Assembly: GCA_030824575.1 (NCBI GenBank)
Contig: JAVBXL010000223.1
Coordinates: forward strand, 94,650-158,649
Direction of reading: 5' to 3'
Length of the DNA: 64,000 nt
Source of the DNA: a bacterium
Lineage (GTDB): Bacteria; Pseudomonadota; Alphaproteobacteria; Sphingomonadales; Sphingomonadaceae
This document shows, piece after piece, positions 22,775-31,975 of this stretch. Under the pieces are notes generated by a model. The model was not told the origin of the DNA, made no database searches, and saw nothing but the letters and a program-made list of their open reading frames with translations. Made by a program: the position numbers and the translations under genes. Numbering within the stretch: position 1 is the first letter of the stretch; each line of letters opens with the position of its first letter.

Positions 22775-25093
22775 ATGCGTATCACCACCGCTCTGCTGAT
22801 GGCGTCGACCGCCATCATCGCCCAATCCGCCTATGCCCAGGATGTTGCGCCCGCCGCCGATGCCGCCGCCGTCGATGGCGCTGACATCATCGTGTTTGGC
22901 CGCGGCGAAACCCGCCAGGTGCAGGAAATCAAGGCGCGCGACATCGTCGTGCTGACGCCGGGCACCAATCCACTCAAAGCCATCGAAAAGCTGCCCAGCG
23001 TTAATTTCCAGTCCGCCGACCCGTTTGGCAATTATGAATGGTCGCAGCGCCTCTCAATCCGCAGCTTCGATCAGACCCGGCTCGGCTTCACGCTCGACGG
23101 CATCCCGCTGGGCGACATGAACTATGGCAATCATAATGGCCTGCATGTCACCCGCGCGATCAGCAGCGAGAATATCGGCAGCGTGCGCGTCAGCCAGGGT
23201 GCCGGTTCGCTCGGCACCCAGGCGACCGGCAATCTGGGCGGCACGGTCGAAACCTTCTCGATGGACCCGACCGGTGAATTCGGCGCGCAGGGCAATTTGA
23301 CCTATGGCAGCGACGACACCTGGCGCGCCTTCGGCCGCGTCAACCTGGGCAGCGCAGACGGCATCCGCGGCTATGTGTCCTACGGCTATGGCTCTACCGA
23401 CAAATATAAGGGCGAGGGCGTTCAGGACCAGCATATGGGCAACGCCAAGGTCGTGATCCCGGTCGGCGACGCCAAGATCGACGGCTGGCTCAGCTATTCC
23501 GACCGCCGCGAGCAGGATTATCAGGATATGTCGATGGGCATGATCCGTCGCCTGGGCTGGGACTGGGACAACACCTACCCCGACTATGCCCGCGCGATCG
23601 ATTATGCCGACCGCCTGAACGATGTTGATCTGGTCAGCAACAGCGGCGGGTCGCCCTTCCCTGATGGCCTTTACGACTATAGCGGCGCGACCGTCGCTAC
23701 CGGCCAGACCTATCCGGGGAATGTCACCAGCGCCGACGACGCCTATTATGACGCGGCTGGCCTGCGCAAGGACTGGCTGGGCGCGGTCGGCCTGACCACG
23801 CCGCTGGGCGACAGCGCGACCTTCAAAATTAAGGGCTATTACCACAATAACAGCGGCATGGGCCTGTGGGCCACCCCCTATACTCGCAGCCCCAACGGCG
23901 TGCCGATGTCGGTGCGCACCACCGAATATGACATGGACCGGATCGGCGTGTTCGGCAGCGTCGACTATACGCTTGGCATCCAGAACCTCAGCGTCGGCGC
24001 TTGGTATGAGAATAACCAGTTCCATCAGGCCCGCCGCTTCTATGCCTTCGGCAGCCGGACCGCGCCGGGCCTGTCGTTCCGCGACTATCCCAAAAACCCC
24101 TTCTTCACCCAGTGGGAATTCGATTTCACCACCGACACCTTCCAATATCATGTCCAGGACAAGATTGACCTCGGCATGGTGACGATCAACCTGGGGTGGA
24201 AGGGCTTCAAGGTCACGAACAAGGCCGAAGCGATCGTCGCATCAACCTTCCCCGAAGGAAAGATCAAGGCGGAGGACTGGTTCCAGCCTCATGCCGGGTT
24301 CGCGGTGGAACTCAGCCCGGAAGCGGAAATCTTCGGCGGCTTCACGCAGGTCACCCGCGCCTTCGCGTCGGCCACCACCACCGGGCCCTTCTCGACCAAC
24401 CAAGTCGGTTTCAATGCGATCAAGGATGATCTGAAGCCCGAAACGTCCGACACGTTCGAACTGGGCCTGCGCTACAACACGCCAGTCTTCAACGGCACGC
24501 TGGGCGCCTATCTGGTCAACTTCAAGAACCGCCTGCTTGCGGTGCAGGTGGGCAGCCCGATCGAGGGTCTGGCTTCTGCGCTCCAGAATGTCGGCGGCGT
24601 GCGCGCGGTCGGGGTCGAGGCGGCGGGCGACCTGCGCCTTGGCCATGGCTTTGGCGTCTATGCCAGTTACAGCTACACCGACGCGACCTATCGCGACAAT
24701 GTGTTCAGTAGTGTCGCAAACGCGGATGGCACATTCCCGCTGGTCGCCCCGATCAAGGGCAAGACCGTGGTCGACAGCCCCAAACATATGCTGCGCGGGG
24801 AGGTTAATTACGATCAGGGTCCGGTCTTCGGCCGGATCGGCGTCAACTATATGTCGCGCCGCTATTACAGCTACACCAACGACGCCTCGGTCCCCAGCCG
24901 CGTCATCGTGGACGCCTCGCTCGGCTATCGCTTCACCGACAAGATCGAGTTGCAGCTCAATGCGACCAACCTGTTCGACAAGAAATATGTCGGCACGATC
25001 GGGTCGGGCGGCTTTGTGAACAGCGGCGACGCACAGACATTGCTGGTCGGCGCGCCGCAGCAATTCTTCATCACTGCCAAGGCCGGGTTCTAA
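22775..25093 (+). CDS. TonB-dependent receptor linked to a phosphodiesterase
   Basis: This 772-residue outer-membrane receptor has a signal peptide (1-21, ending AYAQ), a TonB-box-like DIIVFGR, a plug with LSIRSFDQTRLGFTLDGIPLGD and NIGSVRVSQGAGSLGTQATGNLGG, and a barrel ending FITAKAGF. Only 4 bases separate it from the following nucleotide pyrophosphatase/phosphodiesterase gene, so the pair is one operon. The receptor may import a phosphorylated or nucleotide-like compound, or the product of its cleavage, but the ligand cannot be read from the sequence. Confidence 0.9.
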   Translation: MRITTALLMASTAIIAQSAYAQDVAPAADAAAVDGADIIVFGRGETRQVQEIKARDIVVLTPGTNPLKAIEKLPSVNFQSADPFGNYEWSQRLSIRSFDQTRLGFTLDGIPLGDMNYGNHNGLHVTRAISSENIGSVRVSQGAGSLGTQATGNLGGTVETFSMDPTGEFGAQGNLTYGSDDTWRAFGRVNLGSADGIRGYVSYGYGSTDKYKGEGVQDQHMGNAKVVIPVGDAKIDGWLSYSDRREQDYQDMSMGMIRRLGWDWDNTYPDYARAIDYADRLNDVDLVSNSGGSPFPDGLYDYSGATVATGQTYPGNVTSADDAYYDAAGLRKDWLGAVGLTTPLGDSATFKIKGYYHNNSGMGLWATPYTRSPNGVPMSVRTTEYDMDRIGVFGSVDYTLGIQNLSVGAWYENNQFHQARRFYAFGSRTAPGLSFRDYPKNPFFTQWEFDFTTDTFQYHVQDKIDLGMVTINLGWKGFKVTNKAEAIVASTFPEGKIKAEDWFQPHAGFAVELSPEAEIFGGFTQVTRAFASATTTGPFSTNQVGFNAIKDDLKPETSDTFELGLRYNTPVFNGTLGAYLVNFKNRLLAVQVGSPIEGLASALQNVGGVRAVGVEAAGDLRLGHGFGVYASYSYTDATYRDNVFSSVANADGTFPLVAPIKGKTVVDSPKHMLRGEVNYDQGPVFGRIGVNYMSRRYYSYTNDASVPSRVIVDASLGYRFTDKIELQLNATNLFDKKYVGTIGSGGFVNSGDAQTLLVGAPQQFFITAKAGF

Positions 25094-25097
25094 CATC

Positions 25098-26438
25098 ATG
25101 AAGAAGGCCGCGCTTTTCCCGCTCCTCCTCGCCGCTTTCGTTCCGACGGCAGCGCTGGCGGAGCCGCTGCTCCTCATCTCGATCGACGGGCTGCGGCCCG
25201 GCGACGTGTTGGAGGCGGACAAGCGCGGCCTTTCACTGCCCAATCTGCGCCGCTTCCTGACGCAGGGCGCCCATGCGTCGGGCGTCACCGGCGTCGCGCC
25301 GACATTGACCTATCCCAGCCACACGACCCTGATGACCGGGGTGTCGCCCGCGACACATGGCATCGTCGCCAATAACAGTTTCGATCCGACCGGCATCAAC
25401 CAGGGCGGCTGGTATTGGTATGCCCAGGATATCAAGGTGCCGACTTTGTGGGAGGCGGCCACGAAGGCGGGGCTTTCGACGGGCAATGTCCATTGGCCCG
25501 TCAGCGTCGCGGCCAAGGGCGTGACCTGGAACCTGCCGCAAATCTGGCGCACCGGCCATGCCGATGATGCAAAGCTGCTGGATGCGCTGGCCACGGTGGG
25601 GCTGAAGGCCGAACTGGAAGCGAAAGTCGGCCAGCCCTATGCGATGGGGATCGACGAGAGCCTGCCCGGCGACCAGTCGCGCGGTCGGTTCGCTACCGCG
25701 CTGATCGCCGCGCATCAGCCGCAATTCCTGACCGTCTATCTGACCGCGCTGGACCATGAACAACATGCGATGGGACCGGACACGCCGCAGGCCAGGGCCG
25801 TGCTGGAAAGGATCGACGCCATCGTCGGCGATCTGGTCGCTGCCGAGCGCAAGGCGCATCCCGACGCGGCGATCGCGCTGGTCAGCGATCATGGGTTCGA
25901 AGCGACCCAGACCGGCCTCAACCTCTTCCGCGCCTTCATCGACGAAGGGCTCATCACGCTGGACAAGGACGGCAAGGTCGCGTCCTGGCAGGCGATGCCC
26001 TGGATAGCGGGCGGGTCGGCCGCGATCATGCTGGCGCGCCCGGATGACGCCGCCATCGCCGATCGGACGAAGACGCTGCTCGACCGACTCGCCGCCAATC
26101 CGGCCAACGGCATTGCGTCGGTGCTGGACAAGGCGGCGATCGCCAAAACCGGCGGCAATCCGCAGGCGTCTTATTATGTCAATCTGAAGCCCGGCTTCGT
26201 CACCGACATCTTCCGCGGCGCGAGCGCGCCCCTGATCGCGCGCACGCCGGTCAAGGGGATGCACGGCTATCTGCCCGGTCCCGCCCATCTGGATGCGACT
26301 TTCATGGTGATGGGCAAGGGGATCGCCGCGGGCAAGGACCTGGGCCGGATCGACATGCGCGCCATCGCGCCGACGCTGGCGACGATCATGGGCGGGACGC
26401 TGCCCGACGGGCAAGCGCTGCCGATCGACCTGCGGTAA
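25098..26438 (+). CDS. Periplasmic nucleotide pyrophosphatase/phosphodiesterase (alkaline phosphatase superfamily)
   Basis: This 446-residue exported enzyme (signal 1-21) has the two-zinc NPP active site: LISIDGLRP (D30), the nucleophile T71 in PTLTYPSHTTL, ALDHEQH (D219, H223), VSDHGF (D264, H265) and GMHGYLPG (about H390). NPP enzymes cleave phosphodiester and pyrophosphate bonds of nucleotides, nucleotide sugars or phospholipid head groups. Its close coupling to the TonB receptor suggests that both process one phosphorylated nutrient. Substrate specificity is unknown. Confidence 0.9.
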   Translation: MKKAALFPLLLAAFVPTAALAEPLLLISIDGLRPGDVLEADKRGLSLPNLRRFLTQGAHASGVTGVAPTLTYPSHTTLMTGVSPATHGIVANNSFDPTGINQGGWYWYAQDIKVPTLWEAATKAGLSTGNVHWPVSVAAKGVTWNLPQIWRTGHADDAKLLDALATVGLKAELEAKVGQPYAMGIDESLPGDQSRGRFATALIAAHQPQFLTVYLTALDHEQHAMGPDTPQARAVLERIDAIVGDLVAAERKAHPDAAIALVSDHGFEATQTGLNLFRAFIDEGLITLDKDGKVASWQAMPWIAGGSAAIMLARPDDAAIADRTKTLLDRLAANPANGIASVLDKAAIAKTGGNPQASYYVNLKPGFVTDIFRGASAPLIARTPVKGMHGYLPGPAHLDATFMVMGKGIAAGKDLGRIDMRAIAPTLATIMGGTLPDGQALPIDLR

Positions 26439-26538
26439 CAAATCTGCGCACAAAACGTCACCGGACTGACCGATGGCCTTCATGCCGTTGCAACCGCGCC
26501 GTAAGCGGCGCGTCACTTGCCCGCTGTAATCTGGCACC

Positions 26539-27570
26539 ATGACAGCGACACATCCCCGCCAGATCCGCATCCCGGCTGCCGACAAGGCGCGGTTGCATAT
26601 CCTCTTCCTCGCCAAGCACGCCCGCGCCGGCGGCCGGCCTGATGCGCAGGATGGCAATCATGCCGTCTATCATCATGAAATGCGCACGACGCTGGAGGCG
26701 ATCGGCCTGCATATCGATGTCGCCGACGGCTATGACGCGCTGTTCGATCGGCCCGACGCCGATTTCGTCGTCACCCTGCTCAACCGCGGCGGTTTTCAGA
26801 ATAGCGAAATGCTGGCCCCGCTGCTGCTCAGCCGCCGCGCCGTCCCCTATCTGGGCGCCAGCCCGATCGTGCGCGGCCTGTCCGACGACAAATATCTCAG
26901 CAAACTGATCGCGCGGACGCGCGGCGTGCCGACGATGCGGGCGCAACTGTTCCGCCGTGGCGGCCTGTTCGATGCCCCCGCCTTCCACGCCGACCGGCTG
27001 GTGGTGAAGCCCAATGCCTCGTCCGCCTCCTGGGGCGTCAAGATGGTCGATAGCTGGGCGGATGCCCATGCCCATGCGGACAGCCTGTTCGCGCTCGGCC
27101 ATGACGTGCTGGTCGAAGAATGGGCACCGCTGCTGGACGTCGCGGTGCCGGTGATCGGCGGCGGTGGGGGCCAACCCTGGATCTTGCCGCCCATGATGTA
27201 TGTCCCCGCCGATCCGCATCGCGAACGCAGCTATGAGGAGAAGCGCGGCCTGATCGGCGCCGGCGACGACCCGCTGATCCTGGTCGAGGATGCCGATCTG
27301 CGCGCCCGACTGGAGGCGATGACCGCCGCGCTGTTGCCCGAACTCTGGCCGTTCGATTATGGCCGCTTCGAATTTCGCTATGATCCCGCCAGCGGGCAGC
27401 TGCTGTTCATGGAAGTGAACCTGTCCTGCAACCTGTGGTCGAAGAAGACGATCGCCCGCTCCGCCGCCTCGATCGGCCTCGATCATGCGGCGCTGGTCGA
27501 AACGATCGTCGGCCATAGCCTGGCGCGGCAGGGGTTGCTGAGCGACGCGATCGTGCGGGTGGCGGCATGA
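26539..27570 (+). CDS. ATP-grasp ligase, D-Ala-D-Ala-ligase-like
   Basis: This 343-residue cytoplasmic protein has an N-terminal domain (about 1-110) and an ATP-grasp fold: VVKPNASSASWGVKMV (ATP-binding lysine and small-residue loop), DVLVEEWAPLLDVAVPVIG, YGRFEFRYDPA and LLFMEVNLSCNLWSKK (metal-binding Glu and Asn). The order and spacing match D-Ala-D-Ala ligase relatives, which join an amino acid or hydroxy acid through an acyl phosphate. It opens a four-gene unit with 4-base overlaps or near-contact. It is unlikely to be the housekeeping Ddl because the substrate-side residues differ and the context is a glycosyltransferase operon. Confidence 0.8.
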   Translation: MTATHPRQIRIPAADKARLHILFLAKHARAGGRPDAQDGNHAVYHHEMRTTLEAIGLHIDVADGYDALFDRPDADFVVTLLNRGGFQNSEMLAPLLLSRRAVPYLGASPIVRGLSDDKYLSKLIARTRGVPTMRAQLFRRGGLFDAPAFHADRLVVKPNASSASWGVKMVDSWADAHAHADSLFALGHDVLVEEWAPLLDVAVPVIGGGGGQPWILPPMMYVPADPHRERSYEEKRGLIGAGDDPLILVEDADLRARLEAMTAALLPELWPFDYGRFEFRYDPASGQLLFMEVNLSCNLWSKKTIARSAASIGLDHAALVETIVGHSLARQGLLSDAIVRVAA

Positions 27571-28379
27571 GGACCGGCGGCACCACCGCGATCCTGCTCG
27601 CCGGCCGGCGCGACGGCGCGACCGATCCGCTGGCGCAGGCCGCCGGCGTCACGCATAAATGCCTGGTCCCGGTCGCGGGCCAGCCGATGCTGCTGCATGT
27701 GATCGAGGCTCTGGTCGCCAATCGCCGGATCGGGCACGTGCGCGTCGTGATCGAAGACCCGGCGCTGCTGGCCGGCCTGCCGCCGCTGCGCGGGTTGCTT
27801 CATAGCGGCCGGGTGATCGGTGTAGGGGCGCAGCCCAATCTGGTGGACAGCGTGCTGGCGGGCGCGGATGGCGCGGCTTTCCCGCTGCTCGTCACCACCG
27901 CGGACAATGTGATGCTGACTCCGCAAGCGGTGGACGAGATGCTGGACGGATGCATGGCGCAGGGGGCGGACGCCGCCGTCGCCTTCACCCGCCGCGTGTC
28001 GGTGCTGGCCGCGCATCCGGCAGGACAGCGTAAATTCTACAATTTCGCCGACGATAGCTATTCCAACTGCAACACCTATTGGCTGCGCGATCGGGCGGCG
28101 CTGAAAGTCGCCGAGACGTTCCGGTCGGGCGGCCAGTTCGTCAAGCATCCCGGACGCATCATCGGCGCTTTCGGCCTGCTCAACCTGCTGCGCTTCCGTT
28201 TCGGCATCGGCACGCTGGATCAGGCCTTCGCCCGCTTTTCGCGCCGTTTCCGCCTGACCATCAGCCCCGTGATCCTCACCGACGGCGCGGTGGCGGTCGA
28301 CGTGGACAATGCCCGCTCGCACGGTGTGGCGGAAGAGATGCTGGCCGGGCGCAGCACGCTGGCCGTGGCGGCGGAATAA
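27567..28379 (+). CDS. MobA-like nucleotidyltransferase
   Basis: This 270-residue protein has the NTP-transferase Rossmann-like fold. It starts TTAILLAGRRDGATDPLAQ, a variant of the usual GxGxR loop, then THKCLVPVAGQPMLLHVIEAL with the conserved lysine and PV-G-PML motif, and a metal-site-like TTADNVML. Such enzymes activate sugars, polyols, alditol phosphates or cofactors as NDP derivatives. It overlaps the upstream ATP-grasp gene by 4 bases. In this operon it probably makes the activated donor for the glycosyltransferase or ligases; its substrate is unknown. Confidence 0.82.
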   Translation: MRTGGTTAILLAGRRDGATDPLAQAAGVTHKCLVPVAGQPMLLHVIEALVANRRIGHVRVVIEDPALLAGLPPLRGLLHSGRVIGVGAQPNLVDSVLAGADGAAFPLLVTTADNVMLTPQAVDEMLDGCMAQGADAAVAFTRRVSVLAAHPAGQRKFYNFADDSYSNCNTYWLRDRAALKVAETFRSGGQFVKHPGRIIGAFGLLNLLRFRFGIGTLDQAFARFSRRFRLTISPVILTDGAVAVDVDNARSHGVAEEMLAGRSTLAVAAE

Positions 28380-28382
28380 CGC

Positions 28383-29468
28383 TTGTTCACGCTGCGCGCG
28401 CTGCCGGTCCGGCGGGACGGCGGCAACAGCCTGATCGCCGCCTATCATGACGGGCTGGCGCGCCATTGGTCGCCCGCGCGACGGCTGACGGGGCATGGCC
28501 TGTCGGTGATCGGCTTCGGCGGCTGGTCGGCCGCCGAGCGGCTTTATCTGGACGAAGCCGTGCGCGCGCAGGGCCTCAGCATGAAGGATCGCAAGGGCCT
28601 GCATCGCCTGCTCAACCCCGGCGCCTTTCCGTTATCGGATAACACATTGAAAAATAAGCAGTTATTTGCGAAAACCGCGACTGGCCTGCCGCTCCCCGAC
28701 GCCTGCGATCCCGATACTATGGACCTGGACGCCTGGCTGGCCGGGCAGGACGACATTATCGCCAAGCCCAGCTATCGTTCCAAGGGGCAGGGGGTGGCGC
28801 GGTTCGTCCGCCAAGGCGACCATTGGCGCAACGGCGATTTTTCCCGTAATACTGTCCAACTCGCTGTCTCTTTGCGCGCGCTCTGGCGCAAGGGCGGCGT
28901 CATCCAGCAACGCCTGCCGACCCATAAGGCGCTGGTCGACCTTTCGCCCGGCGCGCTGCCGACATTGCGCATCGTCACCTGCCTGAACGAGGCCGGCGCG
29001 CCGGAAATCTGCGATACGGCGCTGCGCCTGTCGGCTGGCGGACCCCGGCCGGTCGATAATTTCAACGCAGGCAATCTGGCGCTCGCGGTCGATGGAGAGG
29101 GACGTTGCGGCGCGGCCTGGCGCAGCGGCGGCAAGCGCGCGCCATCCCGCCACAGCCGCCATCCCGTAACCGGCATGGCAATCGAAGGCGCGATGATCCC
29201 CGACCATGAGGCAGCGTGCGCGCTGGCGCTCCAGGCGCATGAGCGGTTCAGGCAGGGCTTCACCCTGATCGGCTGGGACATCGGCTTGACGACGCAGGGG
29301 CCGGTGCTGATCGAGGGCAATTGGAACCCCGGCACCGACATCCTGCAACTGGTGAATGGCCGGGGCGTGGCGGACAGTCGGCTGGGTGCGCTCTATCGTC
29401 ACGCGCTCGATCGATTGACCGACGCGGACTGGCGCGCAGCGCAGGCGGTGCAGCGGGACCGGCGGTGA
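28383..29468 (+). CDS. Sugar-transfer-associated ATP-grasp protein
   Basis: This 361-residue protein fits the ATP-grasp family found with sugar-transfer genes (ATPgrasp_ST): NKQLFAKTATGLPLP, IIAKPSYRSKGQGVARF (ATP lysine and glycine loop), PTLRIVTCLN, VDNFNAGNLA, and GWDIGLTTQGPVLIEGNWNPG with the metal-binding glutamate and asparagine. It starts with TTG 3 bases after the previous stop; no ATG is available. It is the second ATP-grasp enzyme of the operon and overlaps the glycosyltransferase gene by 4 bases. It may attach an amino or carboxylic acid to a sugar. Confidence 0.8.
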   Translation: MFTLRALPVRRDGGNSLIAAYHDGLARHWSPARRLTGHGLSVIGFGGWSAAERLYLDEAVRAQGLSMKDRKGLHRLLNPGAFPLSDNTLKNKQLFAKTATGLPLPDACDPDTMDLDAWLAGQDDIIAKPSYRSKGQGVARFVRQGDHWRNGDFSRNTVQLAVSLRALWRKGGVIQQRLPTHKALVDLSPGALPTLRIVTCLNEAGAPEICDTALRLSAGGPRPVDNFNAGNLALAVDGEGRCGAAWRSGGKRAPSRHSRHPVTGMAIEGAMIPDHEAACALALQAHERFRQGFTLIGWDIGLTTQGPVLIEGNWNPGTDILQLVNGRGVADSRLGALYRHALDRLTDADWRAAQAVQRDRR

Positions 29469-30565
29469 AGATCGCCCTCTATGTCCACGCGCTCGCGGCG
29501 ACCGGCGTCGTCCGCAACGTGCGCCTGCTCGCCGGTGACTTCCACGCGCGCGGTCATGATGTGACGCTGGTGACGGCGCTGCCCGGCGGAGAAAGGGTGG
29601 CGGGGGTGCAGCATCATGCGCTGTTGGCGCGGGCGGGGGGATCGCGGACGTTGCAGAAATGGCGAGCGATTCCCTGGCTCCACGCCTATCTGTGCGGCGC
29701 GCGACCCGATATAATGTTGTCGGCCGGCAATCACGGCCATCTGACCGCGATGCTGGGCAGTCGCGGGATAGCGGGCCTTCGCCGCATCTATCGGATCAGC
29801 AACGACCTGCGCCGCGCCGCGCCGGGCACGCGGGGGAGCCTGGCGGGTTCACTGGTCCGGTCGCTGGCCATGCGCCTGCTTGCGGCGGATGCCGACCGGC
29901 TGGTGCTGGTATCGCCGACGCTGGTGGTCGGCACCTTCGCCCGCGCGCTCGCCAAAGGCCGGGCGCACGTCATCGAAAATGCGATCGATCCCGCTGTCGC
30001 GCGCGCCCGCGCAGCCGGGCCGTCGCCCCATGGCTGCTATGACGATGGCGTGCCGGTGATCCTCGCGATCGGCCGGCTGGCGCCGCAGAAGAATTTCGGA
30101 ATCCTGCTGGCGGCCTTTGCACTGCTGCGCAGCGACGGCATAGCCGCCCGGCTCGTCATCTTGGGCGAAAGCCGCGACGGCGCGCAACAGGCGCTGCGCG
30201 ATCAGGCCGATGCGCTCGGCATAGGCGCGGACCTGCTGCTGCCCGGCACGGTCGACAATGTCTTCCCCTGGCTCGCGCGCGCCGGCGCGTTCGTCCTGCC
30301 GTCCTGGTGGGAGGGGTCGGCCAATGTGCTGCTGGAGGCGATGGCGCTGGACGTGCCGGTCGTCGCCTCGCGCAGCGCGGGCAATGCGGCCTCGCTCTTG
30401 GAACAGGGGCGTCATGGGTTGCTGGTCGATCCATCGGACCCGGCCGCCATGGCGCAGGCGATGGCGCAGCAGATCGATATGATGCGCGCCATCCGGCCGG
30501 GCGATCGGATCGACGCCTATCGGCTGGACGCGATGCTGGACGCCTGGGCGCAGGCGATCGGCTAG
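29465..30565 (+). CDS. GT4-family glycosyltransferase
   Basis: This 366-residue GT-B glycosyltransferase begins with GTG (VKIALYVHALAATGVVRNVR), overlapping the previous stop by 4 bases. The C-terminal half has the GT4 features: VILAIGRLAPQKNFGILLAAF, PGTVDNVFPWLARAGAFVLPS, and the EGSANVLLEAMALDVPVVAS E-x7-E motif, followed by GRHGLLVDPSDP. It transfers a sugar from a nucleotide donor, probably at the cytoplasmic face of the inner membrane. It closes the ATP-grasp/nucleotidyltransferase operon, whose product is unknown. No polymerase or flippase is in the window. Confidence 0.9.
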   Translation: MKIALYVHALAATGVVRNVRLLAGDFHARGHDVTLVTALPGGERVAGVQHHALLARAGGSRTLQKWRAIPWLHAYLCGARPDIMLSAGNHGHLTAMLGSRGIAGLRRIYRISNDLRRAAPGTRGSLAGSLVRSLAMRLLAADADRLVLVSPTLVVGTFARALAKGRAHVIENAIDPAVARARAAGPSPHGCYDDGVPVILAIGRLAPQKNFGILLAAFALLRSDGIAARLVILGESRDGAQQALRDQADALGIGADLLLPGTVDNVFPWLARAGAFVLPSWWEGSANVLLEAMALDVPVVASRSAGNAASLLEQGRHGLLVDPSDPAAMAQAMAQQIDMMRAIRPGDRIDAYRLDAMLDAWAQAIG

Positions 30566-30619
30566 GCCCGGTCGTGCGACCGTTGCGCATCCGAATGGAT
30601 CGCCGTGTGTTGTGCCGGC

Positions 30620-30812
30620 ATGGCAGACAGTTTCGCACTCGTGCCCCATTTGCTGGCGCTGACTATCGCCTATGGCCTAGCCCTGCCTGGGCGGCGGCGC
30701 GATCCTGCAGCAGAAGAACAGCGTGCGGGGCACGGCGACGGCGGCGAGCCTGTGGGTGCCGGCACCGCTCAAGCCAGCGGAGGATGAGCGCGATGAGGGC
30801 AGCGGCACCCGA
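30620..30812 (+). pseudogene. Decayed MgtC/SapB-family gene
   Basis: Short pieces of an MgtC/SapB membrane protein survive in two frames. MADSFALVPHLLALTIAYGL (from ATG 30620) matches the family start. A frame-shifted piece, GGGAILQQKNSVRGTATAAS then LWV, matches the conserved middle, and PLKPAEDERDEG looks like the polar tail. Most of the membrane helices are missing between the pieces, so at least two internal deletions are implied. It abuts the 3' end of the PHB depolymerase gene. Recognition rests on a few motifs. Confidence 0.45.
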
Positions 30813-30815
30813 CGT

Positions 30816-31841
30816 TTATCCGGCACGGCGGCGGGCGAGGAAGAAGGTCGCCATCGCGCGCGAAGCATCGGGGCCTTTGGGATCGGTGTGGCTGCCGCCG
30901 GGTTGGCCGCCCGACCAGGCATGGCCGCTGCCATGTACGGTCCATTCCTCCAGCATCACCGGCTCGCGACCATAGCGATAGAAGCTGCGCGTGAACGCCC
31001 GACCGCCGGGTGCGACGCCCTCTTCCGACTGGACGCTGAGCGCGCGCGTGCTTGACCGCTGCAACTGGCTGACAAAGCCGCCGGCGTTGGACGGGTGGAC
31101 CACCCGGTCGCTGTCGCCATGGAACAGGATCATGGGTAATGGCGGTGTGGTCTTGCCGATGGTCGGGGTCGCCTGTCCGCGCATCGCCGCGAGCGCTTCG
31201 CCGACCGAGCCGATCGTGCCCATCGGCACGCCCGAATGAACGCCGACCGCGACGTAAAGCTGCGGGTAGGCGGCGGCGATGATCGCGGCCGCCGCTCCGC
31301 CGGCCGATATGCCCGCAATATAGACGCGGCCGTCATGACCCTTGCACCGGTCGAGCATATGGCGGGTCATGCCGGCGATGACGGCGGCTTCGCCGCTGCC
31401 GCGCTTTTGATGCGAGGGGTTGTGCCAGTTCCAGCAGCGGTTGGCATTGGCGCGCGGCGATTGTTCGGGATAAAGGACGAGGAAGCCCAGTTCGTCAGCC
31501 AGTCGGTTCATCGCCGTGCCGGTCGCGAAATCGGCCGCCGACTGGGTGCAGCCGTGCAGCATGACGATCAGCGGCAGGCGGCGGCGCGTTGAGCCGACCG
31601 GCGTGTAGAGCCGATAGCGCAGCGATCCCTGCGCGCAGCTAAAGTCGTCTTCGATGAAGCTGCCGGGGGCGGGCCGTTCGACGCGACCGGCTTTTTTGGC
31701 GGGACTTTTTCGTTTGGGCGCGCGGGGCGGCTTGGGGATGGTGGGCATCAACGCGCGCTGCCACAGCAGGGCGGCGGACAGCGGACGCCCCTTGCCCGCC
31801 ATCCGCGTAGCCTTGAGTACGGTCGAGAAAGGATTTTTCAT
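30816..31841 (-). CDS. PHB-depolymerase-family esterase
   Basis: This 341-residue alpha/beta hydrolase has an N-terminal basic linker (about 30-60, PKPPRAPKRKSPAKK), then the depolymerase core: LPLIVMLHGCTQSAADFATGT, the nucleophile in YIAGISAGGAAAA (GxSxG), the acid in FHGDSDRVVHPSN and a GSGHAWSGG histidine. The family includes poly(3-hydroxybutyrate) depolymerases and acetylxylan/feruloyl esterases. No clear signal peptide is present, so an intracellular depolymerase is possible. The ATG at 31841 fits relatives that begin with a short helical tail; longer starts to 31937 lack support. Confidence 0.85.
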   Translation of the reverse strand: MKNPFSTVLKATRMAGKGRPLSAALLWQRALMPTIPKPPRAPKRKSPAKKAGRVERPAPGSFIEDDFSCAQGSLRYRLYTPVGSTRRRLPLIVMLHGCTQSAADFATGTAMNRLADELGFLVLYPEQSPRANANRCWNWHNPSHQKRGSGEAAVIAGMTRHMLDRCKGHDGRVYIAGISAGGAAAAIIAAAYPQLYVAVGVHSGVPMGTIGSVGEALAAMRGQATPTIGKTTPPLPMILFHGDSDRVVHPSNAGGFVSQLQRSSTRALSVQSEEGVAPGGRAFTRSFYRYGREPVMLEEWTVHGSGHAWSGGQPGGSHTDPKGPDASRAMATFFLARRRAG

Positions 31842-31975
31842 GCGCGCGCTGCCGCCGGGCCATGCCGGTCGACGGGCCGTTGCCATGACCTGGGGTTGGG
31901 CATCGCTATGTTTGCTCCCTCTTGCTGCTATTGTCATGGTGGATGGCGCCGTCGGCTGTGCCGGTCCGTGCGTTG

